In this document: positions 24,880 through 34,542 of the stretch, piece after piece | Layout: every line of letters starts with the position of its first letter | Numbering within the stretch: position 1 is the stretch's first letter | Assembly: GCA_965218765.1 (NCBI GenBank) | Contig: CBDCLU010000002.1 | Span: forward strand, 806,001-870,000 | Direction: 5' to 3' | DNA from: JBBPYC01 sp965218765 | GTDB taxonomy: Bacteria > Pseudomonadota > Gammaproteobacteria > Burkholderiales > Burkholderiaceae_C | Length of the DNA stretch: 64,000 nt | The notes under the pieces: generated by a model | The model's input: the letters and a program-made list of their open reading frames with translations, nothing else | The model's database searches: none | Told to the model about the DNA's origin: nothing | Program-made: the position numbers and the translations under genes

Positions 24880-25920
24880 TCAGACCGCAGTTGAGCCGTG
24901 CGGCTGCCCGGCGCCGGCCACTACCGCACCGCGCTGCGCGAGCACGGGTGCTGTCGGCTTCTTCTTCGGCAGCAGCGCGATGATCTCGCCGATGATGCCG
25001 CGGCGAAACAGCAGCACCACCACGACGAAGATGAAGCCGGTGACGATCGTGACCGACTGGCCGAGCGAGCGGAACCACTCGATGCCGGTCGCATGGAAGA
25101 TCGCGATGCCGATCTCGCCGAGTTTGTTCTCCAGAATCAGGATCACCACGGCGCCGACCAGCGGCCCGAGCACGGTGCCCATCCCGCCGACCAGCGTCAT
25201 CAGCACCACCAGCCCGGACATGCTCCAGTGCGCGTCGGTCAGGGTCTCGAACCCGAGCACGAGCACCTTGGTCGAGCCGGCCAGGCCCGACAGCGCAGCC
25301 GACAGCACGAACACCAGCAGTTTGTACCGGTCCACGTCGTAGCCGAGCGAAATCGTGCGCGGCTCGTTGTCCTTGATCGCGCCGAGCACCTGGCCGAACG
25401 GCGAGCGAATGGTGCGGTGGATCAGCCAGAAACCGAACAGGAAGATCGCGAGCACGACGTAATACAGCACCATGTCGTCGGACAGGTCGATCAGCCCGAA
25501 CAGGCTGCCGCGCGGCACGCCCTGCAGGCCGTCCTCGCCGCCCGTGAAGCGTGCCTGCAGCCAGACGAAATACACCATCTGGGACAGCGCCAGCGTGATC
25601 ATCGTGAAATAGATGCCCTGGCGCCGGATCGCGAGCCAGCCGACCACCAGACCCAGCAGCGCCGCGAACCCGGTGCCGGCCAGCACCCCCAGCAGCGGCG
25701 AAAACCCCAGGTCGCGGATCAGGTAGCCGGCGAGGTAGCCCGCACCGCCGAGAAACGCCGCATGGCCGAACGACAGCAGACCGGTGTAGCCGATCAGCAG
25801 GTTGAACGCGGACGCGAACAGCGCGAAGCACAGGATCTTCATCACGAAGATCGAGTAGAAAAAATGCGGCGCCGCCAAGCCCGCGGCCAGCAGCAGCAGA
25901 TACCCGATGACCTTCAGCAT
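24880..25920 (-). CDS. livM: Branched-chain amino acid-type ABC transporter permease (LivM)
   Basis: A 346-residue inner-membrane permease of the BPD_transp_2 family, with about nine helices. It carries the LivM patterns SAFNLLIGYTGLLSFGHAAF near the N terminus and AIKDNEPRTISLGYDVDRYK in the cytoplasmic coupling loop. Thirteen bases downstream of livH. The C terminus after the last helix is short and Pro/Lys/Ala-rich. The transported solute (branched-chain amino acid, amide or other) cannot be told from sequence. Confidence 0.93.
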   Translation of the reverse strand: MLKVIGYLLLLAAGLAAPHFFYSIFVMKILCFALFASAFNLLIGYTGLLSFGHAAFLGGAGYLAGYLIRDLGFSPLLGVLAGTGFAALLGLVVGWLAIRRQGIYFTMITLALSQMVYFVWLQARFTGGEDGLQGVPRGSLFGLIDLSDDMVLYYVVLAIFLFGFWLIHRTIRSPFGQVLGAIKDNEPRTISLGYDVDRYKLLVFVLSAALSGLAGSTKVLVLGFETLTDAHWSMSGLVVLMTLVGGMGTVLGPLVGAVVILILENKLGEIGIAIFHATGIEWFRSLGQSVTIVTGFIFVVVVLLFRRGIIGEIIALLPKKKPTAPVLAQRGAVVAGAGQPHGSTAV

Positions 25921-25933
25921 GGTGCGGGCCGCC

Positions 25934-26818
25934 TCACTTCTCGCGACCGAACAGGCCGGCGGGGCGCACCAGCAGCACGATCGCCATGATGATGAACACC
26001 ACGGTGCTCGACAGCTCGGAATAGAACACCTTGGTGAACCCTTCGATCACGCCCAGGCCCAGGCCCGTCAGGATCGCGCCCATGATCGAGCCCATGCCGC
26101 CGATCACGACGACCGCGAAGACCGTGATGATCAGGTTCTGCCCCATCAACGGCGCAACCTGATAGACCGGCGCTGCCAGCACGCCCGCGAACGCCGCCAG
26201 CGCCACGCCGAAGCCGTAGGTCAGCGTGATCATCAGCGGCACGTTGACCCCGAACGCCTCGACCATGCGCGGATTCTCGGTGCCGGCGCGCAGGTAGGCG
26301 CCGAGCTTGGTCTTCTCGATCATGAACCAGGTCGCGAAGCAGACCACGAGCGACGCGACCACGACCCAGGCGCGGTAGTTCGGCAGGTACATGAAGCCGA
26401 GATCGGTGGCACCACCCAGCAGCGGCGGCACCGAATACGACTGGCCGGACGATCCGTAAACGGAGCGGAAGATGCCTTCGATCATCAACGTGATGCCGAA
26501 CGTCAGCAGCAGCCCGTACAGGTGGTCGAGCTTGTAGAGCCACTGCAGCATCGTCTTCTCGATCAGGATGCCGACGAGGCCCACGACCAGCGGCGACAGC
26601 AGCAGCATCGCCCAATACGGCAGACCCGCGTACTGCAATCCCATCCAGGTCAGCATCGCGCCGAACATGAACATCGCACCGTGTGCGAAGTTGATCACGT
26701 TGAGCAGCCCGAAGATCACCGCCAGGCCGAGACTCAGCATCGCATAGAACGAGCCGTTGACCAGCCCGAGCAGCAACTGGCTGAGCAGGGCCGACAACGG
26801 ATAACCAAACAGTTCCAT
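25934..26818 (-). CDS. livH: Branched-chain amino acid-type ABC transporter permease (LivH)
   Basis: A 294-residue permease paired with LivM. The family segments LLLGLVNGSFYAMLSLGLAV, LLNVINFAHGAMFMFGAML and RAGTENPRMVEAFGVNV are present, with about eight hydrophobic helices. It lies 83 bases after the binding-protein gene and 13 before livM, all on the minus strand. Confidence 0.94.
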   Translation of the reverse strand: MELFGYPLSALLSQLLLGLVNGSFYAMLSLGLAVIFGLLNVINFAHGAMFMFGAMLTWMGLQYAGLPYWAMLLLSPLVVGLVGILIEKTMLQWLYKLDHLYGLLLTFGITLMIEGIFRSVYGSSGQSYSVPPLLGGATDLGFMYLPNYRAWVVVASLVVCFATWFMIEKTKLGAYLRAGTENPRMVEAFGVNVPLMITLTYGFGVALAAFAGVLAAPVYQVAPLMGQNLIITVFAVVVIGGMGSIMGAILTGLGLGVIEGFTKVFYSELSSTVVFIIMAIVLLVRPAGLFGREK

Positions 26819-26901
26819 TGGGCGCGATTGCCTCGATCGGTGCTACGGTCTGACGGAGGCCCGGATCGACGTCCGGCCGCGCCGCTGCATCGCTCGTCGC
26901 A

Positions 26902-28104
26902 TCACTTCTTGATGAACGAACACCTCGACTCGGCCAGCGACTGGTAGGCCTGGTCGCCCGGAACCGCCGCGACGAGCTTGAAGATGTCCCACTCGCCTTT
27001 CGATTCGGACGGCTTCTTCACCTGCATCAGGTACATCTCATGCACCATGCGGCCGTCGGCGCGAATCTCACCGTTCTTCGCGTACATGTCATTGACCTTG
27101 GTCTTGCGCATCTGCTCCATGACCTTGTCCGCGTCGTCGGTGCCGGCCGCCTTCACCGCATTCAGGTAGGTAAGCGTGGCTGAATAGTCGGCGGCCTGCA
27201 GGGCGTTGGGTACACGCCCGACCTTGGCCTTGAAGCGCTCGGCGAACTTGCGCGTCTCATCGCTCTGGTCCCAGTACCAGCCGATCGTCGCAAGCAATCC
27301 TTCAGTGTTCTTCAGGCCCAGGCTGTGGATGTCGTTCAGGAACACCAGCAGGCCGGCCACGTCCATCTTCTTCGTCACGCCGAACTCGGACGCTGCCTTC
27401 ATGCTGTTGACGAAGTCGCCGCCCGCATTCGCCAGTCCCAGCACCTGCGCCTTGGAACTCATCGCCTGCAGCAGAAACGACGAGAAGTCGGACGCATTCA
27501 ACGGCGCCCGGGTTTCGCCCGCCACCGTGCCGCCGTTCTTCTTCACGACCGCGGCCGTGTCCTGCTCCAGTGAATGGCCGAATGCATAGTCGGCGGTCAG
27601 GAAGTACCAGCTCTTGCCGCCCTTCTCGACGATCGCCTTGCCCGCCACCCGGGCCAGTGCCACCGTGTCGTACGCGTAGTGCACGGTGTAAGGAGAGCAA
27701 TCTTCGTTGGTGAGGCGCGAACTGCCAGCGCCGATGTTGATGTACGGGCGCTTTTTTTCCTGCGCGATCTTGGCCGAGGCGAGCGCGGTGCCCGAACTGG
27801 TGCCGCCGATGATGGCCGAGACGCCTTGCTCGTCGATCCACTGGCGCACCTTGGAGGCTGCGATGTCGGCCTTGTTCTGGTGGTCTGCGGTCAGCAGTTC
27901 GACGTTGCGGTCCAGAACCTTGCCGCCGAAATCGGCAATCGCCATCTTGATCGCCTCGACACCGCCCTGGCCGTCAAGATCGGAATAGAGACCGGACATG
28001 TCGGTCACGAAGCCGATCTTGAGCGGGCCGGTCTGGGCGAACGCGGGCGTTGCCGCCAGGCCGCATGCAATCAGTGCGGCGCCAGCAAGGGGTTTGAGGT
28101 TCAT
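26902..28104 (-). CDS. ABC transporter substrate-binding protein (Leu/Ile/Val-binding-like family)
   Basis: Periplasmic type I binding protein (Peripla_BP_6), 400 residues. The signal peptide is about 23 residues, ending TPAFA before QTG; the mature part starts PLKIGFVTDMSGLYSDLDGQ. Cys at the C terminus of the first lobe (NEDCSPYTVHY) fits a disulfide-bearing periplasmic protein. The ATG at 28104 has AGGAG eight bases upstream (28113-28117). It lies between livF and livH, so it is the receptor of this importer; ligand unknown. Confidence 0.92.
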   Translation of the reverse strand: MNLKPLAGAALIACGLAATPAFAQTGPLKIGFVTDMSGLYSDLDGQGGVEAIKMAIADFGGKVLDRNVELLTADHQNKADIAASKVRQWIDEQGVSAIIGGTSSGTALASAKIAQEKKRPYINIGAGSSRLTNEDCSPYTVHYAYDTVALARVAGKAIVEKGGKSWYFLTADYAFGHSLEQDTAAVVKKNGGTVAGETRAPLNASDFSSFLLQAMSSKAQVLGLANAGGDFVNSMKAASEFGVTKKMDVAGLLVFLNDIHSLGLKNTEGLLATIGWYWDQSDETRKFAERFKAKVGRVPNALQAADYSATLTYLNAVKAAGTDDADKVMEQMRKTKVNDMYAKNGEIRADGRMVHEMYLMQVKKPSESKGEWDIFKLVAAVPGDQAYQSLAESRCSFIKK

Positions 28105-28112
28105 GGGTCTGT

Positions 28113-28117
28113 CTCCT
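28113..28117 (-). promoter_or_regulatory. Ribosome binding site of the Liv-type binding-protein gene
   Basis: AGGAG on the minus strand, eight bases upstream of the ATG at 28104. It decides the start in favour of the signal peptide MNLKPLAGAALIA over the longer in-frame extension. Confidence 0.75.
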
Positions 28118-28168
28118 TCAGTGGTTTGAGAAAGGGGAAAAAAGTCGGCGCCGCAAGTGATCTGCGCG

Positions 28169-28882
28169 TCAGACGCCGAGCAACTCGTGCAGCGTATCCA
28201 TCTTGTGCGGCAACTCCGCGGAATCGAACTGCAGGGCGATGCCGCCATGCTCCATCACGTAGAACCGGTCGGCCAGCGGCGCGGCAAAGCGAAAGTTCTG
28301 CTCGACCATGACGACCGTGAAGCCGCGCGACTTGAGTTCCGTGATCATGCGCGCAAGCGCCTGCACGATCACCGGCGCCAATCCTTCCGAAATCTCGTCG
28401 AGCAGCAGCAGGTTCGCACCGGTGCGCAGAATCCGCGCCACGGCCAGCATCTGCTGTTCGCCGCCCGACAGGCGGGTGCCCGGGCTGTGCCGGCGCTCCT
28501 GCAGATTCGGGAACATCGCATAGATCTCGGCGATCGACATGCCTTCGCCGCGATCGGACACCACCGGCGGCAGCAGCAGGTTTTCCTCGCAGGAAAGGCT
28601 TGCGAAGATCGCGCGCTCTTCCGGGCAGTAGCCGATGCCCTTGTGTGCGATCCGGTGCGTGGACAGGCGCACGGTCTCGTCGCCATTGACCTTGATCGAT
28701 CCTTCGCGCCTACCCACCAGCCCGATGATCGCGCGCAGCGTGGTGGTCCGGCCCGCGCCGTTGCGTCCGAGCAGCGTCACGACCTCGCCCTTGTGCACGG
28801 TCAGGTTCACGCCATGCAGGATGTGCGATTCGCCATACCACGCATGCAGGTCGCGAATGTCGAGCACGGTCTCAAGTGCCAT
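28169..28882 (-). CDS. livF: ABC transporter ATPase (LivF)
   Basis: A 237-residue ABC ATPase of the LivF type. The Walker A motif reads GRNGAGRTTT (residues 39-48): the invariant phosphate-binding Lys is replaced by Arg45 (codon CGG at 28748-28750). The Q-loop, the signature LSGGEQQ, Walker B LLLLDEISEGLAP and the switch His region (VVMVEQN) are intact. It lies four bases after livG. The Lys-to-Arg change may lower or alter ATP hydrolysis, although the partner LivG has a normal site. Confidence 0.93.
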   Translation of the reverse strand: MALETVLDIRDLHAWYGESHILHGVNLTVHKGEVVTLLGRNGAGRTTTLRAIIGLVGRREGSIKVNGDETVRLSTHRIAHKGIGYCPEERAIFASLSCEENLLLPPVVSDRGEGMSIAEIYAMFPNLQERRHSPGTRLSGGEQQMLAVARILRTGANLLLLDEISEGLAPVIVQALARMITELKSRGFTVVMVEQNFRFAAPLADRFYVMEHGGIALQFDSAELPHKMDTLHELLGV

Positions 28883-28886
28883 GTCT

Positions 28887-29657
28887 TCAGTGCGCCCCTT
28901 GCAGCGCGGCGTCGGCCGAGCCCATGTAGGCTTCCATCACGTCGCGGTTGGCAGACACTTCCTCGTAAGGCCCTTCGGCCAGCACCGCGCCGCGCTGCAG
29001 CACGGTGATGCGGTCGGCGATCTTGGCGACTACGTTCATGTTGTGTTCGACCATCAGGATGGTGCGGCCCGCCGACACCTTCCTGATCAGCTCCGTCACG
29101 CGCTCGACGTCCTCATGCCCCATGCCCTGCGTGGGTTCGTCCAGCAGCATGAGCTCGGGCTCCATCGCCAGTGTGGTCGCGATCTCCAGCGCGCGTTTCC
29201 GGCCATACGGCAGGTTTAGGGTTTCCTCGTGCGCGAACTCGGTCAGGCCGACTTCGTCGAGCAATTCGAGCGCACGGGCGTCGAGACGCGACAACGACTT
29301 CTCGCTGCGCCAGAAATGAAACGATGTGCCCAGCTTGCGCTGCAACCCGATGCGCACGTTGCGCAGCACCGTCATGTGCGGAAACACCGCAGAGATCTGA
29401 AACGACCGGATCACGCCGCGCCGCGCGATCTGGGCGGGCTGCTCGTGCGTGATGTCGATGCCGTTGAACAGGATGCGACCGGTGCTGGGAACCAAAAACT
29501 TGGTCAGCAGATTGAAGCAGGTGGTCTTGCCGGCGCCGTTCGGCCCGATCAACGCATGGATGTGGCCGCGCCGCACGCTCAGGCTCACGTCGTCGACCGC
29601 AGTGAAGCCGCGAAAGCTCTTGCTTAAGCGAACGGTTTCGAGGATCGTGTCGGACAT
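28887..29657 (-). CDS. livG: ABC transporter ATPase (LivG)
   Basis: A 256-residue ATPase partnering LivF. Walker A GPNGAGKTT is normal, the signature-equivalent is NLPYGRKRALEIA, typical of LivG, and Walker B is LMLLDEPTQGMG. The ATG at 29657 (MSDTILETVRLS) is used; a longer in-frame extension shows no homology. First gene of the livG-livF-binding protein-livH-livM run. Confidence 0.94.
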   Translation of the reverse strand: MSDTILETVRLSKSFRGFTAVDDVSLSVRRGHIHALIGPNGAGKTTCFNLLTKFLVPSTGRILFNGIDITHEQPAQIARRGVIRSFQISAVFPHMTVLRNVRIGLQRKLGTSFHFWRSEKSLSRLDARALELLDEVGLTEFAHEETLNLPYGRKRALEIATTLAMEPELMLLDEPTQGMGHEDVERVTELIRKVSAGRTILMVEHNMNVVAKIADRITVLQRGAVLAEGPYEEVSANRDVMEAYMGSADAALQGAH

Positions 29658-29767
29658 GGCACGTTGCGGAGGGGCGGGCTTGCTGAGTGGCTGATGGCTA
29701 AGCGGTTCAGCATACCAATACTGCGCCGCCTGCCGGTTCGGGTTTGCCCGTGCTTCGGCGCGTCGCG

Positions 29768-30079
29768 TCAAACGTGCGGCAGCGGCGCTCCGTGCAGCAC
29801 CTTCAGGTCGTTGTCATTCGCAAAGTTGACGACGAAGTCCCAGGCCATCGGCTCGGCCTCGCGCAACGCCGGATGCACCACGACGCAGCCGACGCCTTCA
29901 TACTGGCTCGGCGTGCACCAGGGTGAATAGCTGAAGTAGCTGGCCGGGCCGGCGCCCCCGGGGCGAAACCGGCTCATCACGCCCGCCAGCCGTTCGCACC
30001 AGTCGCTTGGGCGAAAGCGGCTGCCACTGTTCGTGGTGCCCAGCACGATCAACTCGCGGGTCGAATCGACGTCCGGCAT
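29768..30079 (-). CDS. DUF3579 domain protein
   Basis: A 103-residue small protein of the DUF3579 family, recognised by the segments RFRPSDWCERLAGVMSRF, YSPWCTPSQYEGVGCVVV and AWDFVVNFANDNDL. The function is unknown; it is common in Betaproteobacteria and often divergent from or beside argD, as here. The ATG at 30079 is chosen because the longer in-frame extension has no family match. It is separated from argD by 253 bases of probable shared promoter sequence. Confidence 0.85.
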   Translation of the reverse strand: MPDVDSTRELIVLGTTNSGSRFRPSDWCERLAGVMSRFRPGGAGPASYFSYSPWCTPSQYEGVGCVVVHPALREAEPMAWDFVVNFANDNDLKVLHGAPLPHV

Positions 30080-30332
30080 CAGGCAAGCCGCCGATTCGGA
30101 AATATGGATGCGATCCTGGTGCCCGCTTGCATGGCGGAAAAGTTTAGCCCAGGGTTTGCCAGCGCCTGATCCGTCCATCAGATCGGCCTTGAACTTGCAT
30201 GCCTGGCAGCATCGATCCACCGATGACCGCGCCCTAAAATCAATCGCTTGCCGCACACCGGCCGCGTCGAGCCTGAAGCCGCGCACCGTGCCGTGTTCGA
30301 TCTCCGAACTTCTTGCGTGAAAGCGTCCTGCC

Positions 30333-31538
30333 ATGCCGTCCCTGACCGCGCCGACCGAGCCGCATGTGATGAACACTTACGGTCGCGTGCCGATTGCCGT
30401 GTCGCACGGCCAGGGTATGCGGGTCTGGGACGTGAACGGCAAACGTTATCTGGATGCGTTGGGCGGCATCGCGGTCAACACGCTCGGCCACAACCACCCG
30501 AAGCTCGTTCCCGCGCTGCAGGACCAGATCGGCAAGATCATCCACAGCTCAAACTACTACTACGTGCCCGGTCAGGAGCAGCTTGCCGCCAAGCTGACGG
30601 CGCTGTCCGGCATGACGAACGCGTTTTTCTGCTGCACCGGGCTGGAGGCGAACGAGGCCGCAATCAAGCTCGCGCGCAAGTTCGGGCACGGCAAGGGCAT
30701 CGAGCGACCCCAGATCGTCGTGTATGAAAAAGCCTTTCATGGCCGCAGCATCGCGACGTTGTCGGCCACCGGCAACGAAAAGCTCAAGGTCGGTTTCGGC
30801 CCGATGCTCGACGGTTTCATCCGCGTGCCGCTGAACGACATCGCCGCGTTGCGCGCCGCGACTGAGGGCAACCCAGACGTCGCGGCTGTGTTCTTCGAGA
30901 CGATTCAGGGCGAAGGCGGCATTCATCCGATGCGCTGGGACTACCTGCGGGAGGTGCGCGAGCTCTGCGACGAGCGCGACTGGTTGCTGATGATCGACGA
31001 AGTGCAGTGCGGCATGGGCCGCACCGGCAAATGGTTCGCGCACCAGTGGGCAGGTATCGTGCCAGATGTGATGCCGCTGGCCAAAGGCCTGGGTTCGGGC
31101 GTGCCGATCGGCGCCGTGGTGGCGGGCCCGAAGGCTGCGCACCTGTTCCAGCCCGGCAATCACGGCACCACGTTCGGCGGCAATCCGCTCGCGATGCGCG
31201 CAGGGATCGAGACGATCCGGATCATGGAGGAAGACGGCCTCGTCGCGAACGCGGCTGAAGTCGGTGCGCATCTGAAGGCCGCGCTGGAGCGCGAATTGCT
31301 CGGCCTGCCCGGCGTGCTCGAAGTGCGGGGCGAAGGCCTGATGCTCGGCGTGGTGCTGGATCGCCCTTGCGGTGCGTTGCTGGTACGCGCCGCTGAAGCC
31401 GGCCTGCTGATCAGCGTGACCGCGGAAAACGTGATCCGGCTGCTGCCACCGTTGATCATCACCACCTCGGAAGCCGACGAAGTCGTCGCGCTGCTGGCAC
31501 CGCTGGTGCGGCAGTTCCTAGCCGAGCCCGCGCCATGA
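30333..31538 (+). CDS. argD: Acetylornithine transaminase
   Basis: PLP enzyme of arginine synthesis (N-acetylglutamate semialdehyde to N-acetylornithine), 401 residues. Class III aminotransferase features include the substrate segment FCCTGLEANEAAIKLARK, the PLP-stacking LMIDEVQCGMGRTG and the Schiff-base Lys in MPLAKGLGSGVPIGA. It starts the argD-argF pair (ATGA overlap), continuing into the kyn genes. Confidence 0.95.
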   Translation: MPSLTAPTEPHVMNTYGRVPIAVSHGQGMRVWDVNGKRYLDALGGIAVNTLGHNHPKLVPALQDQIGKIIHSSNYYYVPGQEQLAAKLTALSGMTNAFFCCTGLEANEAAIKLARKFGHGKGIERPQIVVYEKAFHGRSIATLSATGNEKLKVGFGPMLDGFIRVPLNDIAALRAATEGNPDVAAVFFETIQGEGGIHPMRWDYLREVRELCDERDWLLMIDEVQCGMGRTGKWFAHQWAGIVPDVMPLAKGLGSGVPIGAVVAGPKAAHLFQPGNHGTTFGGNPLAMRAGIETIRIMEEDGLVANAAEVGAHLKAALERELLGLPGVLEVRGEGLMLGVVLDRPCGALLVRAAEAGLLISVTAENVIRLLPPLIITTSEADEVVALLAPLVRQFLAEPAP

Positions 31539-32473
31539 CCACCATACCGACATCGACGGCGAGCGTGCGCCACTACCTGCGCTTCAGCGACTTCAGTGCC
31601 GACGAGTACGTGTATCTGTTCGAGCGCGCAGCCTTCATCAAGGCCCGCTTCAAGGCGTATCAAAAGCACCAGCCGCTGGCCGACCGCACGCTCGCGCTGA
31701 TCTTCGAGAAGGCCTCGACGCGCACACGCGTGAGCTTCGAGGCCGGCATGTACCAGCTCGGCGGCAGCGTGGTGCACTTGACCACCGGCGACAGCCAGCT
31801 CGGCCGCGCCGAGCCGCTCGAAGACAGCGCCAAGGTGATCAGCCGCATGGTCGATCTGGTGATGATCCGCACGTTCGAGCAGGCAAAGATCGAACGCTTT
31901 GCCGCGCATTCGCGGGTGCCGGTGATCAACGGCCTGACCAACGAATTCCACCCGTGCCAGATCCTGGCCGACATCTTCACGTTCATCGAGCAGCGCGGCG
32001 ACATCAAAGGCCGCACGGTGGCTTGGGTCGGCGACGGCAACAACATGGCCAACACCTGGCTGCAGGCGGCCGAAGTGCTCGGCTTCAAGCTGCACCTGAG
32101 CACGCCGAGCGGCTATGAAGTCGACCAGTCGGTCGCCGGCATCCGCTCCTGCGACGGCTACCGCGTGTTCAAGGATCCGATGCAGGCGTGCGCCGACGCG
32201 GACCTGGTCACCACCGACGTCTGGACCAGCATGGGTTTCGAGGCCGAAAACGATGCGCGCCGCATCGCGTTCGCCGATTGGTGCGTGGACATCGAGATGA
32301 TGCGCGTGGCCAGGCCCGACGCCCTCTTCATGCACTGCCTGCCCGCGCACCGCGGCGAGGAAGTCAGCGCGGACGTGATCGACGGCCCGCAGTCGGTGGT
32401 CTGGGACGAGGCGGAAAACCGGCTGCATGCGCAGAAGGCGCTGATGGAGTTCCTGCTGCTCGGGCGGTTGTAG
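31535..32473 (+). CDS. argF: Ornithine carbamoyltransferase
   Basis: Makes citrulline from ornithine and carbamoyl phosphate. The 312-residue product has the carbamoyl-phosphate motif KASTRTRVSF, the HPCQILAD motif and the ornithine-binding HCLPAHRGEE motif. Overlaps argD by four bases. argH, completing the arginine pathway, is separate at 39061. Confidence 0.97.
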   Translation: MTTIPTSTASVRHYLRFSDFSADEYVYLFERAAFIKARFKAYQKHQPLADRTLALIFEKASTRTRVSFEAGMYQLGGSVVHLTTGDSQLGRAEPLEDSAKVISRMVDLVMIRTFEQAKIERFAAHSRVPVINGLTNEFHPCQILADIFTFIEQRGDIKGRTVAWVGDGNNMANTWLQAAEVLGFKLHLSTPSGYEVDQSVAGIRSCDGYRVFKDPMQACADADLVTTDVWTSMGFEAENDARRIAFADWCVDIEMMRVARPDALFMHCLPAHRGEEVSADVIDGPQSVVWDEAENRLHAQKALMEFLLLGRL

Positions 32474-32506
32474 CGGCTCACGCAAAATTATCTGTCCGAA
32501 GCCTGT

Positions 32507-33169
32507 ATGCCGACATCCGCACGCCGCCTGTGGGACATCTCGCCGCCGGTCTCCATCCGTGCGCCCGTGTTTCCGGGCGACACCCCTTACCGGCAGCGCT
32601 GGGCTGCGAGCCTGTCACCCGACTGCCCGGTCAACGTGAGTGAAATCACGTTGTCGCCGCACGTCGGCGCGCATGCGGATGCGCCGCTGCACTACGACGC
32701 GGACGGCGCACCGGTCGGCCTGCTCGATCTGGCGCCGTACCTGGGGCCTTGCCGCGTGATCCACTGCATCGACTGCGGACCGCTGGTGCAGTGGTCGCAC
32801 ATCGAGCAGGCGCTGGACGGGCTGCCGCCGCGCGTGCTGATTCGCACCTACCGACACATGCCGGTCGATCGCTGGGACCCGAACCTGGCCGCGTTCGCAC
32901 CAGACACGATCGAGCGGCTCGCGGATCTGAACGTGCAGTTGATCGGCATCGACACCGCGAGCATCGACCCGGCTGACAGCAAGACGCTCGACAGCCACCA
33001 GGTGATCCGCCGGCGCGGTCTGCGCGTGCTCGAAAACCTGGTGCTCGACGCTGTGCCGCCAGGCGATTACGAGCTCATCGCGTTGCCGCTCAAGCTTGTC
33101 AGCGCCGATGCCTCACCGGTACGCGCCGTGCTGCGTGAACTCGTCCGTCACGATTCGCCGGTGCATTGA
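32507..33169 (+). CDS. kynB: Kynurenine formamidase (arylformamidase)
   Basis: Hydrolyses N-formylkynurenine to kynurenine and formate. The 220-residue cyclase-family protein has the metal-binding motif HVGAHADAPLH and a second conserved segment, LIGIDTASIDPADSKTLDSH. It is 33 bases after argF and followed by kynU and kynA. Confidence 0.95.
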   Translation: MPTSARRLWDISPPVSIRAPVFPGDTPYRQRWAASLSPDCPVNVSEITLSPHVGAHADAPLHYDADGAPVGLLDLAPYLGPCRVIHCIDCGPLVQWSHIEQALDGLPPRVLIRTYRHMPVDRWDPNLAAFAPDTIERLADLNVQLIGIDTASIDPADSKTLDSHQVIRRRGLRVLENLVLDAVPPGDYELIALPLKLVSADASPVRAVLRELVRHDSPVH

Positions 33170-33198
33170 ACTGCACTGTTTTCTTCCCTGCATCGACC

Positions 33199-34524
33199 AT
33201 GTCCGCCCTCACCTTAGACGATTGCCGCGCGCGGGATGCGCAAGACCCACTGGCCGGCCTACGCGACCTGTTCCATCTGCGCGACGGCCTGATCTACCTG
33301 GATGGCAATTCGCTCGGCGCGCTACCGAAAGCCGCGCCGCAGCGCATCGCGCAGGTCGTGACGGAAGAATGGGGCAACAGCCTGATCGTTTCGTGGAACA
33401 AGGCGCGCTGGTTCGATCTGCCGCAGCGGCTCGGCGACCGCGTTGCTACGCTGGTCGGCGCCGAGCCGGGCGAGCTGGTCTGCACCGACAGCACCTCGAT
33501 CAATCTGTACAAGGTGCTGTTCGCCGCACTTGTCATCGCGCAGCAGGACGCGCCCGAACGCCGGGTCGTGCTCAGCGAGCGCAGCAACTTCCCGACCGAC
33601 CTCTACATCGCCGAAGGCCTGTGTCGGGAACGCGGACTCGAACTGAAGCTCGTCGATGCCGCGCAGCTGCCGCAGGCGATCGACCGCGAAGTGGCGGTGC
33701 TGATGCTGACCCACGTGAACTACCGCACCGGTGCAATGCACGACATGGCTGCGCTGACCGCGGCCGCTCATCAGGCTGGCGCGTTGGCAATCTGGGACCT
33801 CGCGCACAGCGCGGGCGCAGTACCGGTCCAGCTGCACGACGCGCAGGCCGACTTCGCGGTCGGCTGCGGCTACAAGTATCTGAACGGCGGGCCAGGAGCG
33901 CCGGCGTTCGTCTGGGTTCATCCGAAGCATGCCGAGCGCGGCTGGCAGCCCCTGTCGGGCTGGTGGGGCCACGCAGCGCCGTTCGCGTTCGTGCCGGACT
34001 ACCAGCCGGCCGCGGGGATCGCGCGCTATTTGTGCGGCACGCAACCGATCCTGAGCCTGGCTGCGCTGGAAGTCGGCCTCGACTGCTTTGCGGCGGCGCA
34101 GGCGCTGGGCGGCATGGCTGCGCTGCGTGCGAAATCGCTGGCGCTATCGGACCTGTTCATCGAACTTGTCGAAGCGCGCTGCAGCGGACACGGCCTGCGA
34201 CTCGTCACACCGCGCGAGCCGGCCCGCCGCGGCTCGCAGGTCTGCCTGACGCGCGAGCCCGCAGACAACGCTACCGGCTCCGGCGGCTATGCAATCATGC
34301 AGGCATTGATCGCGCGTGGCGTGGTGGGCGACTTCCGCGCCGGGGACCGCGGCGACATGCGGGGCGACCAGCGCATGCCGGACATCCTGCGCTTCGGCCT
34401 GACGCCGATGTATCTGGGATTCGCCGACGTCTGGAATGCAGTCGAGCAGTTGCGGCAGGTGCTGGAAAGCAGCGAATGGCAGCGGCCCGAATTTGCGCTG
34501 AATGCCGCCGACGCCGTGACCTGA
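33199..34524 (+). CDS. kynU: Kynureninase
   Basis: PLP enzyme cleaving kynurenine to anthranilate and alanine. The 441-residue product contains YLDGNSLGALP and the Schiff-base Lys in VGCGYKYLNGGPGAPAF. The ATG at 33199 (MSALTLDDCRARDAQDPL) is used rather than a TTG at 33166. No kmo, kynurenine 3-monooxygenase, was recognised in the cluster, so the anthranilate branch is used. Confidence 0.96.
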   Translation: MSALTLDDCRARDAQDPLAGLRDLFHLRDGLIYLDGNSLGALPKAAPQRIAQVVTEEWGNSLIVSWNKARWFDLPQRLGDRVATLVGAEPGELVCTDSTSINLYKVLFAALVIAQQDAPERRVVLSERSNFPTDLYIAEGLCRERGLELKLVDAAQLPQAIDREVAVLMLTHVNYRTGAMHDMAALTAAAHQAGALAIWDLAHSAGAVPVQLHDAQADFAVGCGYKYLNGGPGAPAFVWVHPKHAERGWQPLSGWWGHAAPFAFVPDYQPAAGIARYLCGTQPILSLAALEVGLDCFAAAQALGGMAALRAKSLALSDLFIELVEARCSGHGLRLVTPREPARRGSQVCLTREPADNATGSGGYAIMQALIARGVVGDFRAGDRGDMRGDQRMPDILRFGLTPMYLGFADVWNAVEQLRQVLESSEWQRPEFALNAADAVT

Positions 34525-34542
34525 CACCACCGGACATCCGCC

